Below are positions 30,604-43,252 of a DNA stretch of 64,000 nucleotides, piece by piece. The position numbers and the translations under genes were made by a program. Numbering within the stretch: position 1 is the stretch's first letter; each line of letters starts with the position of its first letter. Source of the DNA: Vibrio sp. FE10 (lineage in GTDB: Bacteria > Pseudomonadota > Gammaproteobacteria > Enterobacterales > Vibrionaceae); NCBI RefSeq assembly GCF_030297155.1, contig NZ_AP028067.1, forward strand, positions 1,240,001 through 1,304,000. The letters run 5' to 3'. The notes beneath the pieces were generated by a model, which saw only the letters and a list, made by a program, of their open reading frames with translations, was not told the origin of the DNA and searched no databases.

Positions 30604-31908
30604 ATGAAATTCCCTGGACAACGTAAATCAAAGCACTATTTTCCGGTTCACGCTCGTGACCCTTTAGTAAGCCAAGCTCAAACTAGCAAAAGAATGTCAC
30701 GTACTCATATTATCGGTATTGACCAAACTTTGGTGGATATTGAAGCGAAAGTGAGTTCTGAGCTAATCGAAAAATACGGCCTAAGTAAGGGACACTCACT
30801 GGTTATCGGTGATGAAGCTGCAGAATCCTTATATCAAGAATTAAAAGAACAGTGCCTGATCACCAATGAATACGCTGGTGGTACGATCGGTAACACATTA
30901 CACAATTACTCAGTATTGGCGGATGACCGTTCAACACTGTTAGGTGTAATGAGCCAAGATATTAAAATTGGTAGCTACGGTTACCGCTATTTATGTAATA
31001 CATCAAGCAGAATGGATCTGAACCATTTACAAGGGGTAGATGGCGCAATCGGTCGCTGCTTTGCATTAATTACAGAAGATGGTGAACGTACTTTCGCAAT
31101 TAGCGAAGGACAAATGAACCAATTAAAACCAGAAAGCATCCCTGAGAAAATTTTCAAAAGTGCTTCTGCTTTAGTATTAACGGCGTATTTAGTTCGTTGT
31201 AAACCAGGTGACCCTATGCCTGAAGCAACAATGAAAGCGATCGAATACGCGAAGAAATACGATGTGCCTGTTGTTTTAACACTTGGGACTAAATTCGTTA
31301 TTCAAGATGATCCAGAGTTTTGGAAAGATTTCCTTGAACAGCACGTAACCGTTGTTGCAATGAATGAAGACGAAGCAGAAGCCTTAACCGGTGAAAGCGA
31401 TCCTCTTGCTGCTTCAGACAAAGCATTAGAGTGGGTAGACTTGGTTCTATGTACAGCAGGCCCTGTTGGCTTGTTTATGGCGGGTTACACTGAAGACGCT
31501 GTGAAGCGTGAAACGTCATTGCCGTTGTTACCAGGTTCGATTGCTGAATTTAACCGTTATGAATTTAGCCGTCCTGCACATAAAGAGTTATGTGACAACC
31601 CAACGAAAATCTATTCGCATATCGCACCTTACATGGGCGGTCCAGAAAAGATCAAAAATACCAATGGTGCAGGGGATGCGGCGTTGTCGGCTTTATTACA
31701 TGATATGGCAGCAAATAAATATCATAAAGAAAATGTGCCGAACTCTAGCAAGCATCAACATGCATTCTTAACGTATTCATCTTTCTCTCAAGTTTGTAAA
31801 TACTCAAACCGTGCAAGTTATGAAGTGTTGGTTCAGCACTCTCCACGTTTGTCTCGCGGCCTTCCTGAAAGAGAAGACAGCCTAGAAGAAGCATACTGGG
31901 AAAGATAA
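30604..31908 (+). CDS. gsk: Inosine-guanosine kinase
   Basis: This purine salvage kinase of the ribokinase/PfkB family phosphorylates guanosine and inosine. The 434-residue protein begins MKFPGQRKSKHYFPVHARDP, a start typical of the family. It contains the N-terminal glycine-rich region YAGGTIGNTLHNYSVL and the PfkB signature with the catalytic aspartate, NTNGAGDAALSALLHD (near residue 355). A GAAA-tetraloop terminator follows. The PurR operator upstream ties it to purine control. Confidence 0.96.
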   Translation: MKFPGQRKSKHYFPVHARDPLVSQAQTSKRMSRTHIIGIDQTLVDIEAKVSSELIEKYGLSKGHSLVIGDEAAESLYQELKEQCLITNEYAGGTIGNTLHNYSVLADDRSTLLGVMSQDIKIGSYGYRYLCNTSSRMDLNHLQGVDGAIGRCFALITEDGERTFAISEGQMNQLKPESIPEKIFKSASALVLTAYLVRCKPGDPMPEATMKAIEYAKKYDVPVVLTLGTKFVIQDDPEFWKDFLEQHVTVVAMNEDEAEALTGESDPLAASDKALEWVDLVLCTAGPVGLFMAGYTEDAVKRETSLPLLPGSIAEFNRYEFSRPAHKELCDNPTKIYSHIAPYMGGPEKIKNTNGAGDAALSALLHDMAANKYHKENVPNSSKHQHAFLTYSSFSQVCKYSNRASYEVLVQHSPRLSRGLPEREDSLEEAYWER

Positions 31909-31951
31909 GATATTTTTATCGTTTTCATTTATATTTCTAATAGCGAAATAT

Positions 31952-31979
31952 AAAAAAGGCTCCGAAAGGAGCCTTTTTT
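31952..31979 (+). terminator. Terminator of gsk
   Basis: A perfect 12-bp stem with A and T runs closes a GAAA tetraloop (GGCTCC-GAAA-GGAGCC). It is symmetric, so it may also serve hns from the other side. Confidence 0.9.
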
Positions 31980-32080
31980 GTTTCTGAACATATTGAAGCC
32001 GTAAATAATACTTTAGTCGACTTTAATATTAATTCTATTGCTTAGCGTGTAATTGATTACTCACTAAGTAAACTAAATGT

Positions 32081-32491
32081 TTAGATAGCAAACTCTTCTA
32101 GAGATTTACCAGCATCTAGTTGTTCTTGGATAGCTGAAGGCGTACGACCTTGACCTGTCCAAGTTTTCTCATCGCCATTGCCATCTACATATTTGTATTT
32201 AGCTGGACGAGGAGCACGTTTAGCTTTTGCTGTTTTTGTTTTTGCTTCACCAGAAAGCGCAGCAATAAGATCAGCAACATCGATGCCGTCTTTTGCAATT
32301 TGTTCAGCAATAGCAGAAAGCTTAGCTTCTTGCTCAGCTTTAGCAGCTTGTTCTTCAGCTTCAGACTCTTGACGCTCTTGTACAACAATAGTTAGCTTGT
32401 CTAGCGCTTCTTCAAGTTGTTCAAGAGTTAATTCACGTGAGAATGCGCGAAGGCTACGGATATTCAATAAAGTTTTTGTTAATTCAGACAT
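32081..32491 (-). CDS. hns: Histone-like nucleoid-structuring protein H-NS
   Basis: This abundant nucleoid protein silences AT-rich, often horizontally acquired DNA. The start is ATG 32491 (MSELTKTLLNIRSLRAF), with GGAAA upstream; the ORF extends five codons further. The product has 136 residues. The N-terminal coiled coil (about 1-65) dimerises. A charged linker rich in Ala and Lys follows, then the C-terminal DNA-binding motif TWTGQGRTPSAI (about 110-121), the AT-hook-like QGR loop. It is monocistronic. Confidence 0.96.
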   Translation of the reverse strand: MSELTKTLLNIRSLRAFSRELTLEQLEEALDKLTIVVQERQESEAEEQAAKAEQEAKLSAIAEQIAKDGIDVADLIAALSGEAKTKTAKAKRAPRPAKYKYVDGNGDEKTWTGQGRTPSAIQEQLDAGKSLEEFAI

Positions 32492-32858
32492 GATATTTTC
32501 CATCAAGGTAAACTAAATAATCTTCCTAATAATAAACAGAGCCTAGGAATAAAACAAATAGTATTTCTCGTATTGGTTATTTAAATATAAAAGTGAGATG
32601 AATAGTTGAAAAAGAAACGGCTCACTTTTGATGAATTTATAATAATTATTAAGAATCTCTTAAAAATCGATATGTGACTGGTGGAGTAATTGCTTTCTGT
32701 AGACTATTTTTGTATTGATTAGTTCATTAACAAAAAGCTATTTTTCTCGGAATGATATGTTGCATTGTTGCTCTTGATGAGTACAATTGCGGCTACCTGA
32801 TGCGATGCTTTGGTTAATTTGTTGTTAAACTCTGGTTTGCACGGTTAATAATGTTATC

Positions 32859-33030
32859 GCACGTAGAGGTGCAATTATAAAAAGTAGTTTTCGTTGGGGT
32901 GATGCCAATGAACGGGAATGAAAGGTCTAATTGCCGAAGTAAATTGTATATCTAAGCAATTTGCTGGGGTTGTGCTCAATAGGTACAACACTGCCATAGT
33001 CTTAATTTTAAACTATGGAGCGCTACTGTA
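32859..33030 (+). promoter_or_regulatory. Lysine riboswitch (L box)
   Basis: The conserved core elements appear in order: GTAGAGGTGC at the 5' side, AGTA, GGGGTGATGCC, GAAAGGTCTAATTGCCGAAG, GCTGG, the CTGCCA turn and finally GGAGCGCTAC, whose CTAC pairs with the initial GTAG to close P1. The peripheral hairpins (TTGTGCTC...GGTACAA and CATAGTC...ACTATG) fit the P3-P5 arms. It precedes an NhaC-type transporter. The expression platform (33031-33145) contains hairpins GGGTGAAGTG / CACTTCCC and CTTGATA / TATCAAG; neither is followed by a long T-run. Confidence 0.88.
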
Positions 33031-33145
33031 GGGTTGGGTGAAGTGTTCACTTCCCTTTCGCTTAGTTCAACATGAGCTTGATAAGTCGTATCAAGTTTGT
33101 CTGCAGTAGATCTCTAGCCAAATAAAAAACTGGTTTTTGAAGATC

Positions 33146-34738
33146 ATGAATTTAATAGATTTTGCAACATCGCCTTTATCGCTGCTTCCTCCTTTGGTTG
33201 CATTGACTCTTGCTATTGTTACCCGCCGTGTATTGGTTTCTTTGGGTGTCGGTATCGTCATGGGTGCGATTCTACTTGCTGATTATTCAGTAGGTAACGC
33301 AGCTAGCTACGTGTTTACTAAAGCATCTGGTGTTTTCATCGAAGATGGTGGTATCAACACTTGGAACATGAGCATTATCGCATTCCTACTTATCCTTGGA
33401 ATGATGACAGCTCTATTAACACTTTCTGGCGGTACTCGCGCATTCGCTGAATGGGCACAGTCTCGTGTGAAGAGCAAACGTGGTTCAAAACTACTTGCTG
33501 CCTTCTTAGGCGTATTCATCTTTGTTGATGATTACTTCAACAGCTTAGCGGTAGGTGCTATCTCTCGCCCTGTAACAGACCGCTTCTATGTATCTCGCGC
33601 TAAGCTAGCTTATATCCTAGATTCTACTGCTGCTCCTATGTGTGTGATCATGCCAGCTTCTAGCTGGGGTGCTTACATCATTACTATTATTGGTGGCATC
33701 TTAGTAACACACGGTGTGACAGAGTATTCTGCACTGGGTGCTTACGTTCGTCTTATCCCAATGAACTTTTACGCTGTATTCGCACTACTTATGGTATTTG
33801 CGGTAGCGTGGTTTGGTCTAGACGTTGGTAAAATGCGTGAGCATGAGATTGAAGCATCACAAGGCCGTGGCTTTGATGGTGACAACGATCAAAAGCAAGC
33901 TCATGACCTGAACGAAGAGCTAGACATTGAAGAGAGCGAAAACGGTTCTGTCTCTGATCTTGTTATGCCAATCGTATCGCTAATCGTAGCAACAGTTGCT
34001 GCCATGCTTTACACGGGTGGCCAAGCGCTGGCTGCTGACGGTCAAGCATTCAACCTGCTTGGTGCGTTCGAAAATACAGATGTAGGCAAGTCTCTTGTTT
34101 ACGGTGGCGTTCTAGGTCTGCTTGTTGCGCTAGCGACAGTATTCAAGCAAAAGCTACCAATGTCTGATATCGCAAGAACAATGTGGATCGGTGCAAGCTC
34201 AATGTTTGGCGCTATCCTTATCCTTGTGTTTGCATGGACTATCGGTTCTGTTATCGGTGACATGAAGACAGGTTCGTACCTATCATCTCTAGCGACTGGC
34301 AATATTGATTACCACTGGCTACCGGTTATCTTGTTCCTTCTTGCTGGCCTAATGGCATTCTCGACAGGTACATCTTGGGGTACGTTCGGTATCATGCTTC
34401 CTATCGCGGGTGACATGGCTGCAGCTTCTGACATCGCGCTGATTCTACCTATGCTAAGTGCGGTTCTGGCTGGTTCAGTATTTGGTGACCACTGTTCTCC
34501 AATCTCTGACACAACGATTCTGTCTTCTACTGGTGCTCGTTGTAACCACATTGACCACGTATCGACTCAGCTTCCGTACGCGTTGTCTGTAGCGTTCGTA
34601 TCGTGCATTGGTTTCATCACGCTAGGTATGACGTCTTCTATTGGCATCGCATTTGGTGCGGCGTCTCTAACGTTTGTTGCAGTATGTTTTGCATTGGCTT
34701 ACTTCTCTCGTTGCAAAATGGCAACGTGCAAAAGCTAA
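33146..34738 (+). CDS. NhaC-type Na+/H+ antiporter family transporter, probable lysine transporter
   Basis: This inner-membrane protein of about 530 residues has ten or more hydrophobic spans and belongs to the NhaC superfamily. Conserved stretches are FVDDYFNSLAVGAISRPVTDR, STAAPMCVIMPASSWGAYI and SVFGDHCSPISDTTILSSTGA. Family members carry diverse amines and amino acids. The lysine riboswitch directly upstream argues that this one imports lysine; the name LysW has been used for such riboswitch-linked members, as I recall. ATG 33146 is chosen over the TTG at 33137; the ribosome site is weak. A strong terminator follows. Confidence 0.88.
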   Translation: MNLIDFATSPLSLLPPLVALTLAIVTRRVLVSLGVGIVMGAILLADYSVGNAASYVFTKASGVFIEDGGINTWNMSIIAFLLILGMMTALLTLSGGTRAFAEWAQSRVKSKRGSKLLAAFLGVFIFVDDYFNSLAVGAISRPVTDRFYVSRAKLAYILDSTAAPMCVIMPASSWGAYIITIIGGILVTHGVTEYSALGAYVRLIPMNFYAVFALLMVFAVAWFGLDVGKMREHEIEASQGRGFDGDNDQKQAHDLNEELDIEESENGSVSDLVMPIVSLIVATVAAMLYTGGQALAADGQAFNLLGAFENTDVGKSLVYGGVLGLLVALATVFKQKLPMSDIARTMWIGASSMFGAILILVFAWTIGSVIGDMKTGSYLSSLATGNIDYHWLPVILFLLAGLMAFSTGTSWGTFGIMLPIAGDMAAASDIALILPMLSAVLAGSVFGDHCSPISDTTILSSTGARCNHIDHVSTQLPYALSVAFVSCIGFITLGMTSSIGIAFGAASLTFVAVCFALAYFSRCKMATCKS

Positions 34739-34763
34739 AAGTGAAAGCTAATCAGTAAAGTAT

Positions 34764-34786
34764 CAGGGAGGCATTAGCCTCCCTTT
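34764..34786 (+). terminator. Terminator of the NhaC-type gene
   Basis: The stem AGGGAGGC / GCCTCCCT with loop ATTA is followed by a T-run. Confidence 0.88.
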
Positions 34787-34905
34787 TTTGTGCCTGTTAA
34801 TTTAATTTTAAATTTCGTGAAAAAAGTTCGAATAAATGGTTGAAAAAGGATGTGACCTTAGTTAGTGTGGAGACAAGACAGCAAACAACCTAAGAGCTGA
34901 TAAGT

Positions 34906-34953
34906 ATGCGTAAACTAGTAATGAACATTCATCACCATCATCACCCTATCTAG
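34906..34953 (+). CDS. hisL: his operon leader peptide
   Basis: This 15-codon ORF encodes MRKLVMNIHHHHHPI with five consecutive histidine codons (34930-34944), the ribosome-stalling signal of his attenuation. It lies 164 bases before hisG and is followed by alternative hairpins and a terminator. A weak promoter match (TTGAAA, 17-base spacer, TAGTGT at 34840-34868) lies upstream. Confidence 0.93.
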   Translation: MRKLVMNIHHHHHPI

Positions 34954-34977
34954 TCTTTCGGGGAGATTTACGTATAC

Positions 34978-35060
34978 CCGGGAGCAAGAATTCTCCCGGA
35001 GGTTAAGTCAAAGAATTTAGATTTAAACCCTCGGGACGACAAAGTCTTCCGGGGGTTTTT
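34978..35060 (+). terminator. his operon attenuator
   Basis: Two competing structures follow hisL. CCGGGAG / CTCCCGG (34979-35002) is a compact hairpin that can act as the middle arm. ACCCTCGGGACGAC pairs imperfectly with GTCTTCCGGGGGT and runs into six or more Ts (ending about 35061), forming the terminator. Stalling at histidine codons would shift pairing to the antiterminated form. Confidence 0.82.
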
Positions 35061-35117
35061 TAGTTTTAACGCTTTTAAATAATCAATAAATTCAAATATT
35101 TGCACAGGGATACAGCA

Positions 35118-36014
35118 ATGCAGACACAACGCCTAAGAATCGCAATTCAAAAGAAAGGTCGCTTAAGTAAAGAGTGCCAAGATCTACTTAAAAAATGTGG
35201 TGTTAAATTTAACATCATGGGTGAGCGCCTAGTCGTTCATTCACTAAATATGCCAATCGACTTGTTACTAGTTCGTGACGATGACATCCCAGGTCTCATC
35301 ATGGATGGTGTCGTTGACCTTGGTTTCATCGGTGAAAATGAACTGGAAGAAGTTCGCTTAGACCGTGTTGCTCTTAAAGAGCCTTCAGAGTTCCGCACAC
35401 TACGTCGCTTAGACTTCGGTGGCTGCCGCCTTTCTATCGCTATCAACAAAGACGAAGAATACAACGGCCCACAAGATTTAGCGGGCAAACGTATTGCGAC
35501 CACTTACCCACAACTACTAAAAGCCTACATGGACGAGCAGGGTGTTGAATTCAGCACTTGTATGCTAACAGGCTCGGTTGAAGTGGCTCCTCGCGCAGGC
35601 CTAGCAGACGCTATCGCCGATTTAGTTTCTACAGGTGCGACGCTAGAAGCGAACGGCCTAAAAGAAGCAGAAGCTATCTTCCAATCTAAAGCAACACTGA
35701 TTCAACGTGTTGGTGAGTTCGACGCTGACAAAACAGCATTGATTGAGAAACTACTGACTCGTATGCAGGGTGTTCAACAAGCGAAAGAGTCGAAGTACAT
35801 CATGCTTCACGCTCCAACTTCTCAGCTAGAGCAAATCAAAGCACTATTGCCAGGTGCTGAAGATCCAACGGTTCTTCCTCTATCAACAGACAAAGACAAA
35901 GTTGCCGTTCACCTAGTAAGTACAGAGAACTTGTTCTGGGAAACCATGGAACAATTGAAAGAGTTGGGTGCAAGCTCAATCCTAGTACTACCAATCGAAA
36001 AAATGATGGGGTAA
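35118..36014 (+). CDS. hisG: ATP phosphoribosyltransferase
   Basis: This is the first, feedback-inhibited step of histidine synthesis, joining ATP and PRPP. ATG 35118 ([17 protein letters not shown]) follows a CAGGGA ribosome site; the frame extends six codons upstream. About 298 residues is the long form with a C-terminal ACT-like regulatory domain (KYIMLHAP onward). The phosphoribosyl signature is in [15 protein letters not shown]. Five bases separate it from hisD. Confidence 0.97.
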   Translation: MQTQRLRIAIQKKGRLSKECQDLLKKCGVKFNIMGERLVVHSLNMPIDLLLVRDDDIPGLIMDGVVDLGFIGENELEEVRLDRVALKEPSEFRTLRRLDFGGCRLSIAINKDEEYNGPQDLAGKRIATTYPQLLKAYMDEQGVEFSTCMLTGSVEVAPRAGLADAIADLVSTGATLEANGLKEAEAIFQSKATLIQRVGEFDADKTALIEKLLTRMQGVQQAKESKYIMLHAPTSQLEQIKALLPGAEDPTVLPLSTDKDKVAVHLVSTENLFWETMEQLKELGASSILVLPIEKMMG

Positions 36015-36019
36015 CTGCT

Positions 36020-37315
36020 ATGAGAACCGTTGTTTGGCAATCATTAAGTGAATCACAGCAAGACTCAGTATTAGAGCGCCCAGCGATTGCTGAAGGTGCG
36101 AATATCACAGCGACTGTGTCTGGTGTAATTGCAAAAGTAAGAAATGAAGGCGATGCAGCGCTCAAAGAACTGACCGAAAAGTTTGATGGTGTGACACCGG
36201 AATCGATTCGAGTACGTTCTGAAGAGATCGAAGAAGCCTGCGCGCGTTTAACACCAGAGATGAAGCAAGCGCTTGAGCAAGCTTATCGTAATATCGCTAA
36301 GTTCCACGAAGCTCAAAAACCTCAATCAATTAAGGTTGAAACTCAACCCGGTGTGGTTTGTGAGCAAGTGACTCGCGCCATTAATACGGTGGGTTTGTAC
36401 ATCCCTGGCGGCAGTGCTCCACTTCCATCAACGGTTCTTATGTTGGGTGTTCCTGCTCAGATTGCTGGTTGTCGTAAGGTTGTGCTTTGTTCGCCTCCGC
36501 CAATTGCCGATGAAATCTTGTATGTCGCTAAGCTTTGTAAAATAGATGAGGTTTACAATGTAGGCGGTGGTCAAGCGGTTGCAGCAATGGCTTACGGTAC
36601 AGAGAGTGTTGCGAAGGTCGATAAAATCTTTGGCCCAGGTAACGCTTACGTGACCGAAGCTAAACGCCAAGTGAGTAACGACTTCCGCGGCGCAGCGATT
36701 GATATGCCTGCTGGCCCGTCTGAAGTGTTGGTGATTGCTGATGAAACCGCAGACGCGGATTTCATTGCGGCAGACCTACTAAGCCAAGCCGAGCACGGTC
36801 CTGATTCACAAGTGGTATTGGTAACACCATCTCCAATTGTGGCAGACCAAGTAACCGAAGCCGTGCAAAAGCAGTTGAAAGAGTTGTCTCGCGCTACGAT
36901 TGCTCAGCAAGCATTAGCATCAAGCCTAATTATCATTGCAGAATCGATCACTCAAGCAATTGCAATTTCGAATTTCTACGGTCCTGAACACTTGATTGTT
37001 CAAACCAAGAACCCACGCGAACTGCTGCCATTGCTAGATAATGCGGGTTCAATCTTCCTTGGTGATTGGTCTCCTGAGTCTGCGGGTGATTACGCTTCCG
37101 GTACAAACCACGTATTACCGACTTACGGCTATACCAAAACCTATTCAAGCCTAGGTTTGGCTGATTTCTCGAAGCGTATGACAGTACAAGAGTTAACAGC
37201 TGATGGCTTAAAAGGCCTAGCGCCAACAGTAGTAACAATGGCGGAAGCCGAAGGTTTGGACGCGCACAAACGTGCGGTGACCATCCGAATTGAAAAGTTA
37301 AATAAAGCGAAATAA
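36020..37315 (+). CDS. hisD: Histidinol dehydrogenase
   Basis: This zinc enzyme oxidises L-histidinol to histidine in two NAD-dependent steps, the last of the pathway. The 431-residue protein carries [51 protein letters not shown], and the zinc/catalytic region [13 protein letters not shown] and YGPEHL. It lies between hisG (5-base gap) and hisC (9-base gap). Confidence 0.98.
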   Translation: MRTVVWQSLSESQQDSVLERPAIAEGANITATVSGVIAKVRNEGDAALKELTEKFDGVTPESIRVRSEEIEEACARLTPEMKQALEQAYRNIAKFHEAQKPQSIKVETQPGVVCEQVTRAINTVGLYIPGGSAPLPSTVLMLGVPAQIAGCRKVVLCSPPPIADEILYVAKLCKIDEVYNVGGGQAVAAMAYGTESVAKVDKIFGPGNAYVTEAKRQVSNDFRGAAIDMPAGPSEVLVIADETADADFIAADLLSQAEHGPDSQVVLVTPSPIVADQVTEAVQKQLKELSRATIAQQALASSLIIIAESITQAIAISNFYGPEHLIVQTKNPRELLPLLDNAGSIFLGDWSPESAGDYASGTNHVLPTYGYTKTYSSLGLADFSKRMTVQELTADGLKGLAPTVVTMAEAEGLDAHKRAVTIRIEKLNKAK

Positions 37316-38365
<1,050 letters not shown>

Positions 38366-38387
38366 CGAACGGCTTATCAGTAATAAC

Positions 38388-38427
38388 ATTTGTCAGTCTT
38401 AAGTTGATTAATAAGCGGCTGACAAAT
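38388..38427 (+). repeat. Inverted repeat in the hisC-hisB gap
   Basis: ATTTGTCAG (38388-38396) and CTGACAAAT (38419-38427) form a perfect 9-bp stem; an inner CTTA / TAAG pair can extend the fold. No T-run follows. It may be an RNA-processing or stability element, or a weak attenuator, between hisC and hisB. Confidence 0.6.
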
Positions 38428-38496
38428 GAAACCATTATTTGGGTTAGCGTTTGATTTTAGCTAGGCCACCAGATTTAAAATTAAAAGGAAGTTCAA

Positions 38497-39585
38497 GTGA
38501 GTAAACAACAGAAAATACTTTTTATAGACCGTGATGGCACCTTAATTGTTGAGCCGCCAGTCGACTTTCAAGTAGACCGTTTAGACAAACTAAAATTCGA
38601 ACCGTTAGTGATTCCTAGCCTGCTTGCACTGCAAGATGCTGGTTACCGCTTGGTGATGGTAACGAATCAAGATGGTCTAGGCACAGATAGCTACCCACAA
38701 GAAGAGTTCGATGCTCCGCACAATATGATGATGGAGTTCTTTGAATCTCAGGGCGTTAAGTTTGATGATGTTCTAATCTGCCCTCACTTCGACGAAGACA
38801 ACTGTTCTTGCCGCAAACCAAAGCTAGGTATGGTTAAAGAATACCTTCAAGGCGGTAAAGTCGACTTCCAAAAGTCAGTCGTAATTGGCGACCGAATGAC
38901 GGATCTTCAACTTGCTGAGAACATGGCAATTCGTGGTATCCAATATGGACCAGATGCGCAAACGGAAGGCACACTCAACTGGCCACAGATCGTTAAAGAT
39001 CTAACGGTTAATGCTCGTGTTGCTGAAGTGGTTCGTACGACCAAAGAAACCGATATTAAGGTAGCCGTAAACCTTGATGAAACCGGTGGTAACAAGATCG
39101 ATACTGGCATGGGTTTCTTCGATCACATGCTTGATCAAATCGCAACACACGGCGGTTTCCAAATGAACCTGACTGTGAAAGGCGATCTACACATTGATGA
39201 TCACCACACAGTAGAAGACACGGCGCTTGCGCTAGGCCAAGCACTGAAAGATGCGCTAGGCGACAAACGTGGCATTGGCCGTTTTGGTTTCAGCTTACCA
39301 ATGGACGAGTGTTTAGCTCAGTGTGCACTAGACCTTTCTGGTCGCCCATACCTGAAGTTCGATGCTAAGTTCAGCCGTGAACAAGTGGGTGATCTTTCAA
39401 CTGAGATGGTGGTTCACTTCTTCCGCTCTCTAACCGACACACTGGCTTGTACGCTGCACCTTTCTTCTAATGGCAATAATGATCACCACATCATTGAGAG
39501 TCTGTTTAAAGCGTTTGGTCGTACTCTTCGCCAAGCAATCAAAGTTGAAGGTAATGAGTTACCAAGCAGCAAAGGCGTCCTGTAA
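38497..39585 (+). CDS. hisB: Bifunctional histidinol-phosphatase / imidazoleglycerol-phosphate dehydratase
   Basis: The N-terminal HAD-type phosphatase (about 1-165) begins with FIDRDGTLI (nucleophile Asp) and has the zinc-binding cluster [15 protein letters not shown]. The C-terminal dehydratase (about 166-362) has [16 protein letters not shown] and [17 protein letters not shown], and near the end [19 protein letters not shown]. This fusion is the normal gammaproteobacterial form. GTG 38497 is the start, with AAAAGGAAG upstream. Confidence 0.97.
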   Translation: MSKQQKILFIDRDGTLIVEPPVDFQVDRLDKLKFEPLVIPSLLALQDAGYRLVMVTNQDGLGTDSYPQEEFDAPHNMMMEFFESQGVKFDDVLICPHFDEDNCSCRKPKLGMVKEYLQGGKVDFQKSVVIGDRMTDLQLAENMAIRGIQYGPDAQTEGTLNWPQIVKDLTVNARVAEVVRTTKETDIKVAVNLDETGGNKIDTGMGFFDHMLDQIATHGGFQMNLTVKGDLHIDDHHTVEDTALALGQALKDALGDKRGIGRFGFSLPMDECLAQCALDLSGRPYLKFDAKFSREQVGDLSTEMVVHFFRSLTDTLACTLHLSSNGNNDHHIIESLFKAFGRTLRQAIKVEGNELPSSKGVL

Positions 39586-39610
39586 GGCTAGCGTTAGCAA
39601 GGAAAAAACA

Positions 39611-40225
39611 ATGAAAGATCAAAAAGTCGTCATTATTGATACCGGTTGTGCCAACGTTTCCTCGGTGAAATTTGCCATTGAACGTTTGGGCTATGCGGTT
39701 GAAATTTCAAAAGAGCCAGCAGTGGTTCTTGCTGCCGACAAGCTATTCCTACCCGGTGTAGGCACGGCGAGTGAGGCAATGAAGAACTTGCAAGAGCGTG
39801 ACCTTGTTTCTCTTGTGAAGAAAGTAGAGAAGCCTCTGCTGGGTATTTGTTTAGGTATGCAGCTGTTAGGCAAACTGTCTCAAGAGAAAGGCCAAAAGGC
39901 TGACGCATTAGTTGAATGTTTAGGCTTGTGTGATGGTGAAGTGCGTTTACTTGAAACGGGTGATTTACCGCTACCACACATGGGTTGGAACACAGTAACT
40001 TCGACACCTAACCACCCTTTATTCAAAGACATCGAAGAAGGCGAGTATTTCTACTTTGTACACAGCTTCGCAATGCCAGTGGGTGACTACACCATCGCAC
40101 GATGTGATTACGGCAATCCGTTCACAGCTGCGGTGCAAAGTGGCAACTATTATGGTGTTCAGTTCCACCCAGAGCGTTCGTCAAAAGCTGGCTCTAAGCT
40201 GATTCAGAACTTCTTGGAATTGTAA
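39611..40225 (+). CDS. hisH: Imidazole glycerol phosphate synthase, glutamine amidotransferase subunit
   Basis: This class I glutaminase supplies ammonia to HisF. ATG 39611 ([19 protein letters not shown]) follows AAGGAAA; the longer frame starting inside hisB is not used. The 204-residue protein has the catalytic cysteine in [11 protein letters not shown], and histidine and glutamate in [14 protein letters not shown]. Confidence 0.97.
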   Translation: MKDQKVVIIDTGCANVSSVKFAIERLGYAVEISKEPAVVLAADKLFLPGVGTASEAMKNLQERDLVSLVKKVEKPLLGICLGMQLLGKLSQEKGQKADALVECLGLCDGEVRLLETGDLPLPHMGWNTVTSTPNHPLFKDIEEGEYFYFVHSFAMPVGDYTIARCDYGNPFTAAVQSGNYYGVQFHPERSSKAGSKLIQNFLEL

Positions 40226-40268
40226 TAAGGATTAGGCAACGGCTAACGTTGCCAGATAAGGAATGTAA

Positions 40269-41757
<1,489 letters not shown>

Positions 41758-41761
<4 letters not shown>

Positions 41762-42408
41762 GTTTTGAACCCGTAAGCTTATCAAAAACAGAAGTAGGCG
41801 CATTATCAGAGCGTATCAATTGGGAAAAAGTAGATGGCCTAGTGCCTGCTATTGTTCAAGATTACCAATCGAGCCAAGTGTTGATGATGGGATACATGAA
41901 CCCAGCAGCACTTGAGAAAACCGGCGAAACGGGCCACGTGACGTTTTTCTCTCGCACAAAAGAGCGTCTTTGGACGAAAGGTGAAACGTCGGGCAACGTC
42001 TTGCAACTGCAAAATATCGCCTTGGATTGCGACAATGATACCTTGTTGGTTAAGGTTAATCCCATTGGCCCAACGTGCCACACAGGTACAACAACGTGCT
42101 GGGATGGAGACAAACAACAAGAGTCTCAGATGGTGTGGCTTCATCAGCTTGAGCAGCTACTGGCTGCCCGCAAGGACGCAGACCCTGAGTCTTCTTATAC
42201 TGCCAGTCTATATGCCCGTGGCACCAAGCGTATTTCGCAAAAAGTGGGCGAAGAAGGCGTTGAAGTCGCGCTTGCGGCGACGTCGGGCGATAAGGCGGAA
42301 CTAGTGTGTGAATCAGCAGATTTGATTTACCACCTAATGGTTCTTCTTCAAGACCAAGGCTTATCGATGAACGACGTGGTAAATAAACTAAAAGAGCGCC
42401 ATAAGTAA
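41758..42408 (+). CDS. hisI: Bifunctional phosphoribosyl-AMP cyclohydrolase / phosphoribosyl-ATP pyrophosphatase
   Basis: This HisIE fusion carries out steps 2 and 3 of the pathway. The N-terminal cyclohydrolase (about 1-125) has [31 protein letters not shown] and the zinc residues in [11 protein letters not shown] and [12 protein letters not shown]. The C-terminal pyrophosphatase (about 130-216) has [20 protein letters not shown] and the acidic helix [13 protein letters not shown]. It ends the operon and is followed by a strong terminator. Confidence 0.97.
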
Positions 42409-42446
42409 GCCCTCTTTAGATTAATAGAGCCACGTAAAAGACAAAC

Positions 42447-42483
42447 AAAAGCCCCGTAAACAAACATTTTTACGGGGCTTTTT
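42447..42483 (+). terminator. his operon terminator
   Basis: A long stem AAAAGCCCCGTAAA / TTTACGGGGCTTTT with an 8-base loop is followed by Ts. The A-run on the far side may also serve the convergent ychJ-like gene. Confidence 0.9.
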
Positions 42484-42609
42484 AATTTTCAAGTTTTCAA
42501 GATTTCTAAGCCCTGCGTCACTTTTCTAACCTCTGACTTTACGTCATTCCGAGGAGCCTATGCGACATCAGGAGTCTCTTCTCTTAATCTGACTTCCCAG
42601 ATGTACGAG

Positions 42610-43134
42610 TTACCCGCAGCACTTTTTATATTTCTTACCACTGCCACAAATGCATGGGTCATTGCGGCCGATTTTGAAGCTCTCAACCGTCTGATTTAGA
42701 CGTGGGTCAATCTCTGGCTCTGTTAGCTCTTCATGTTCGTATTCTTGCTCAGGGAAGGTACCATCAATGTAGTACCAAAGACCTTCTTCACGCACGAAAC
42801 GCGAGCGCTCTTGCATGCAGTATTGTTCACCGTCTTCATTGAAGTAAGCTTTAAACTCAACAAAACCTTCGTTCTCGTCTGAGCCTGCTGCTGTATCAAT
42901 GACTTCTAGACCTGCCCAATCACTATCGATAGATTCGGCAATACCTTCTCTTTGCGATTCTGCGTTACAGCTTGGATGATAAGTAGCAACCACATAATCC
43001 ACCAAACCAAGCACATGTGCAGAATAGCGTGAGCGCATCAATTGCTCGGGCGTTTCAACGGCACTGTGGTTAAGGTGCGCTGATTCGCAGCATTGTTGGT
43101 AAGTATTTTTGCTACCGCATGGGCATGAAGACAT
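42610..43134 (-). CDS. YchJ-family protein with two SEC-C motifs
   Basis: This member of the UPF0225 (YchJ) family has unknown function. It has 174 residues from ATG 43134 ([16 protein letters not shown]). A zinc-binding SEC-C motif lies at each end: [13 protein letters not shown] at the start and [19 protein letters not shown] at the end. An NTF2-like middle domain includes [21 protein letters not shown] and [16 protein letters not shown]. It is convergent with the his operon. Confidence 0.92.
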   Translation of the reverse strand: MSSCPCGSKNTYQQCCESAHLNHSAVETPEQLMRSRYSAHVLGLVDYVVATYHPSCNAESQREGIAESIDSDWAGLEVIDTAAGSDENEGFVEFKAYFNEDGEQYCMQERSRFVREEGLWYYIDGTFPEQEYEHEELTEPEIDPRLNQTVESFKIGRNDPCICGSGKKYKKCCG

Positions 43135-43147
43135 AGTCAAATCCTGT

Positions 43148-43172
43148 AAAAATGGCCTCTATTAAGAGGCCA
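43148..43172 (-). terminator. Terminator of the EAL-HDOD gene
   Basis: On the minus strand TGGCCTCT / AGAGGCCA with loop TAAT is followed by a T-run. It lies between the EAL-HDOD stop and the ychJ-like start. Confidence 0.82.
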
Positions 43173-43252
43173 TAAATGAATGTGTTGGAGTTTACCAAGA
43201 AACGATCGCTCGCCAAAGCTTAGTTTCTATTGAAGCGGTTGTGTGAAATGAA

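Noticed and set aside
38497..39585. hisB fusion considered as unusual
   Set aside because: The phosphatase-dehydratase fusion is the normal gammaproteobacterial form, as is hisIE.
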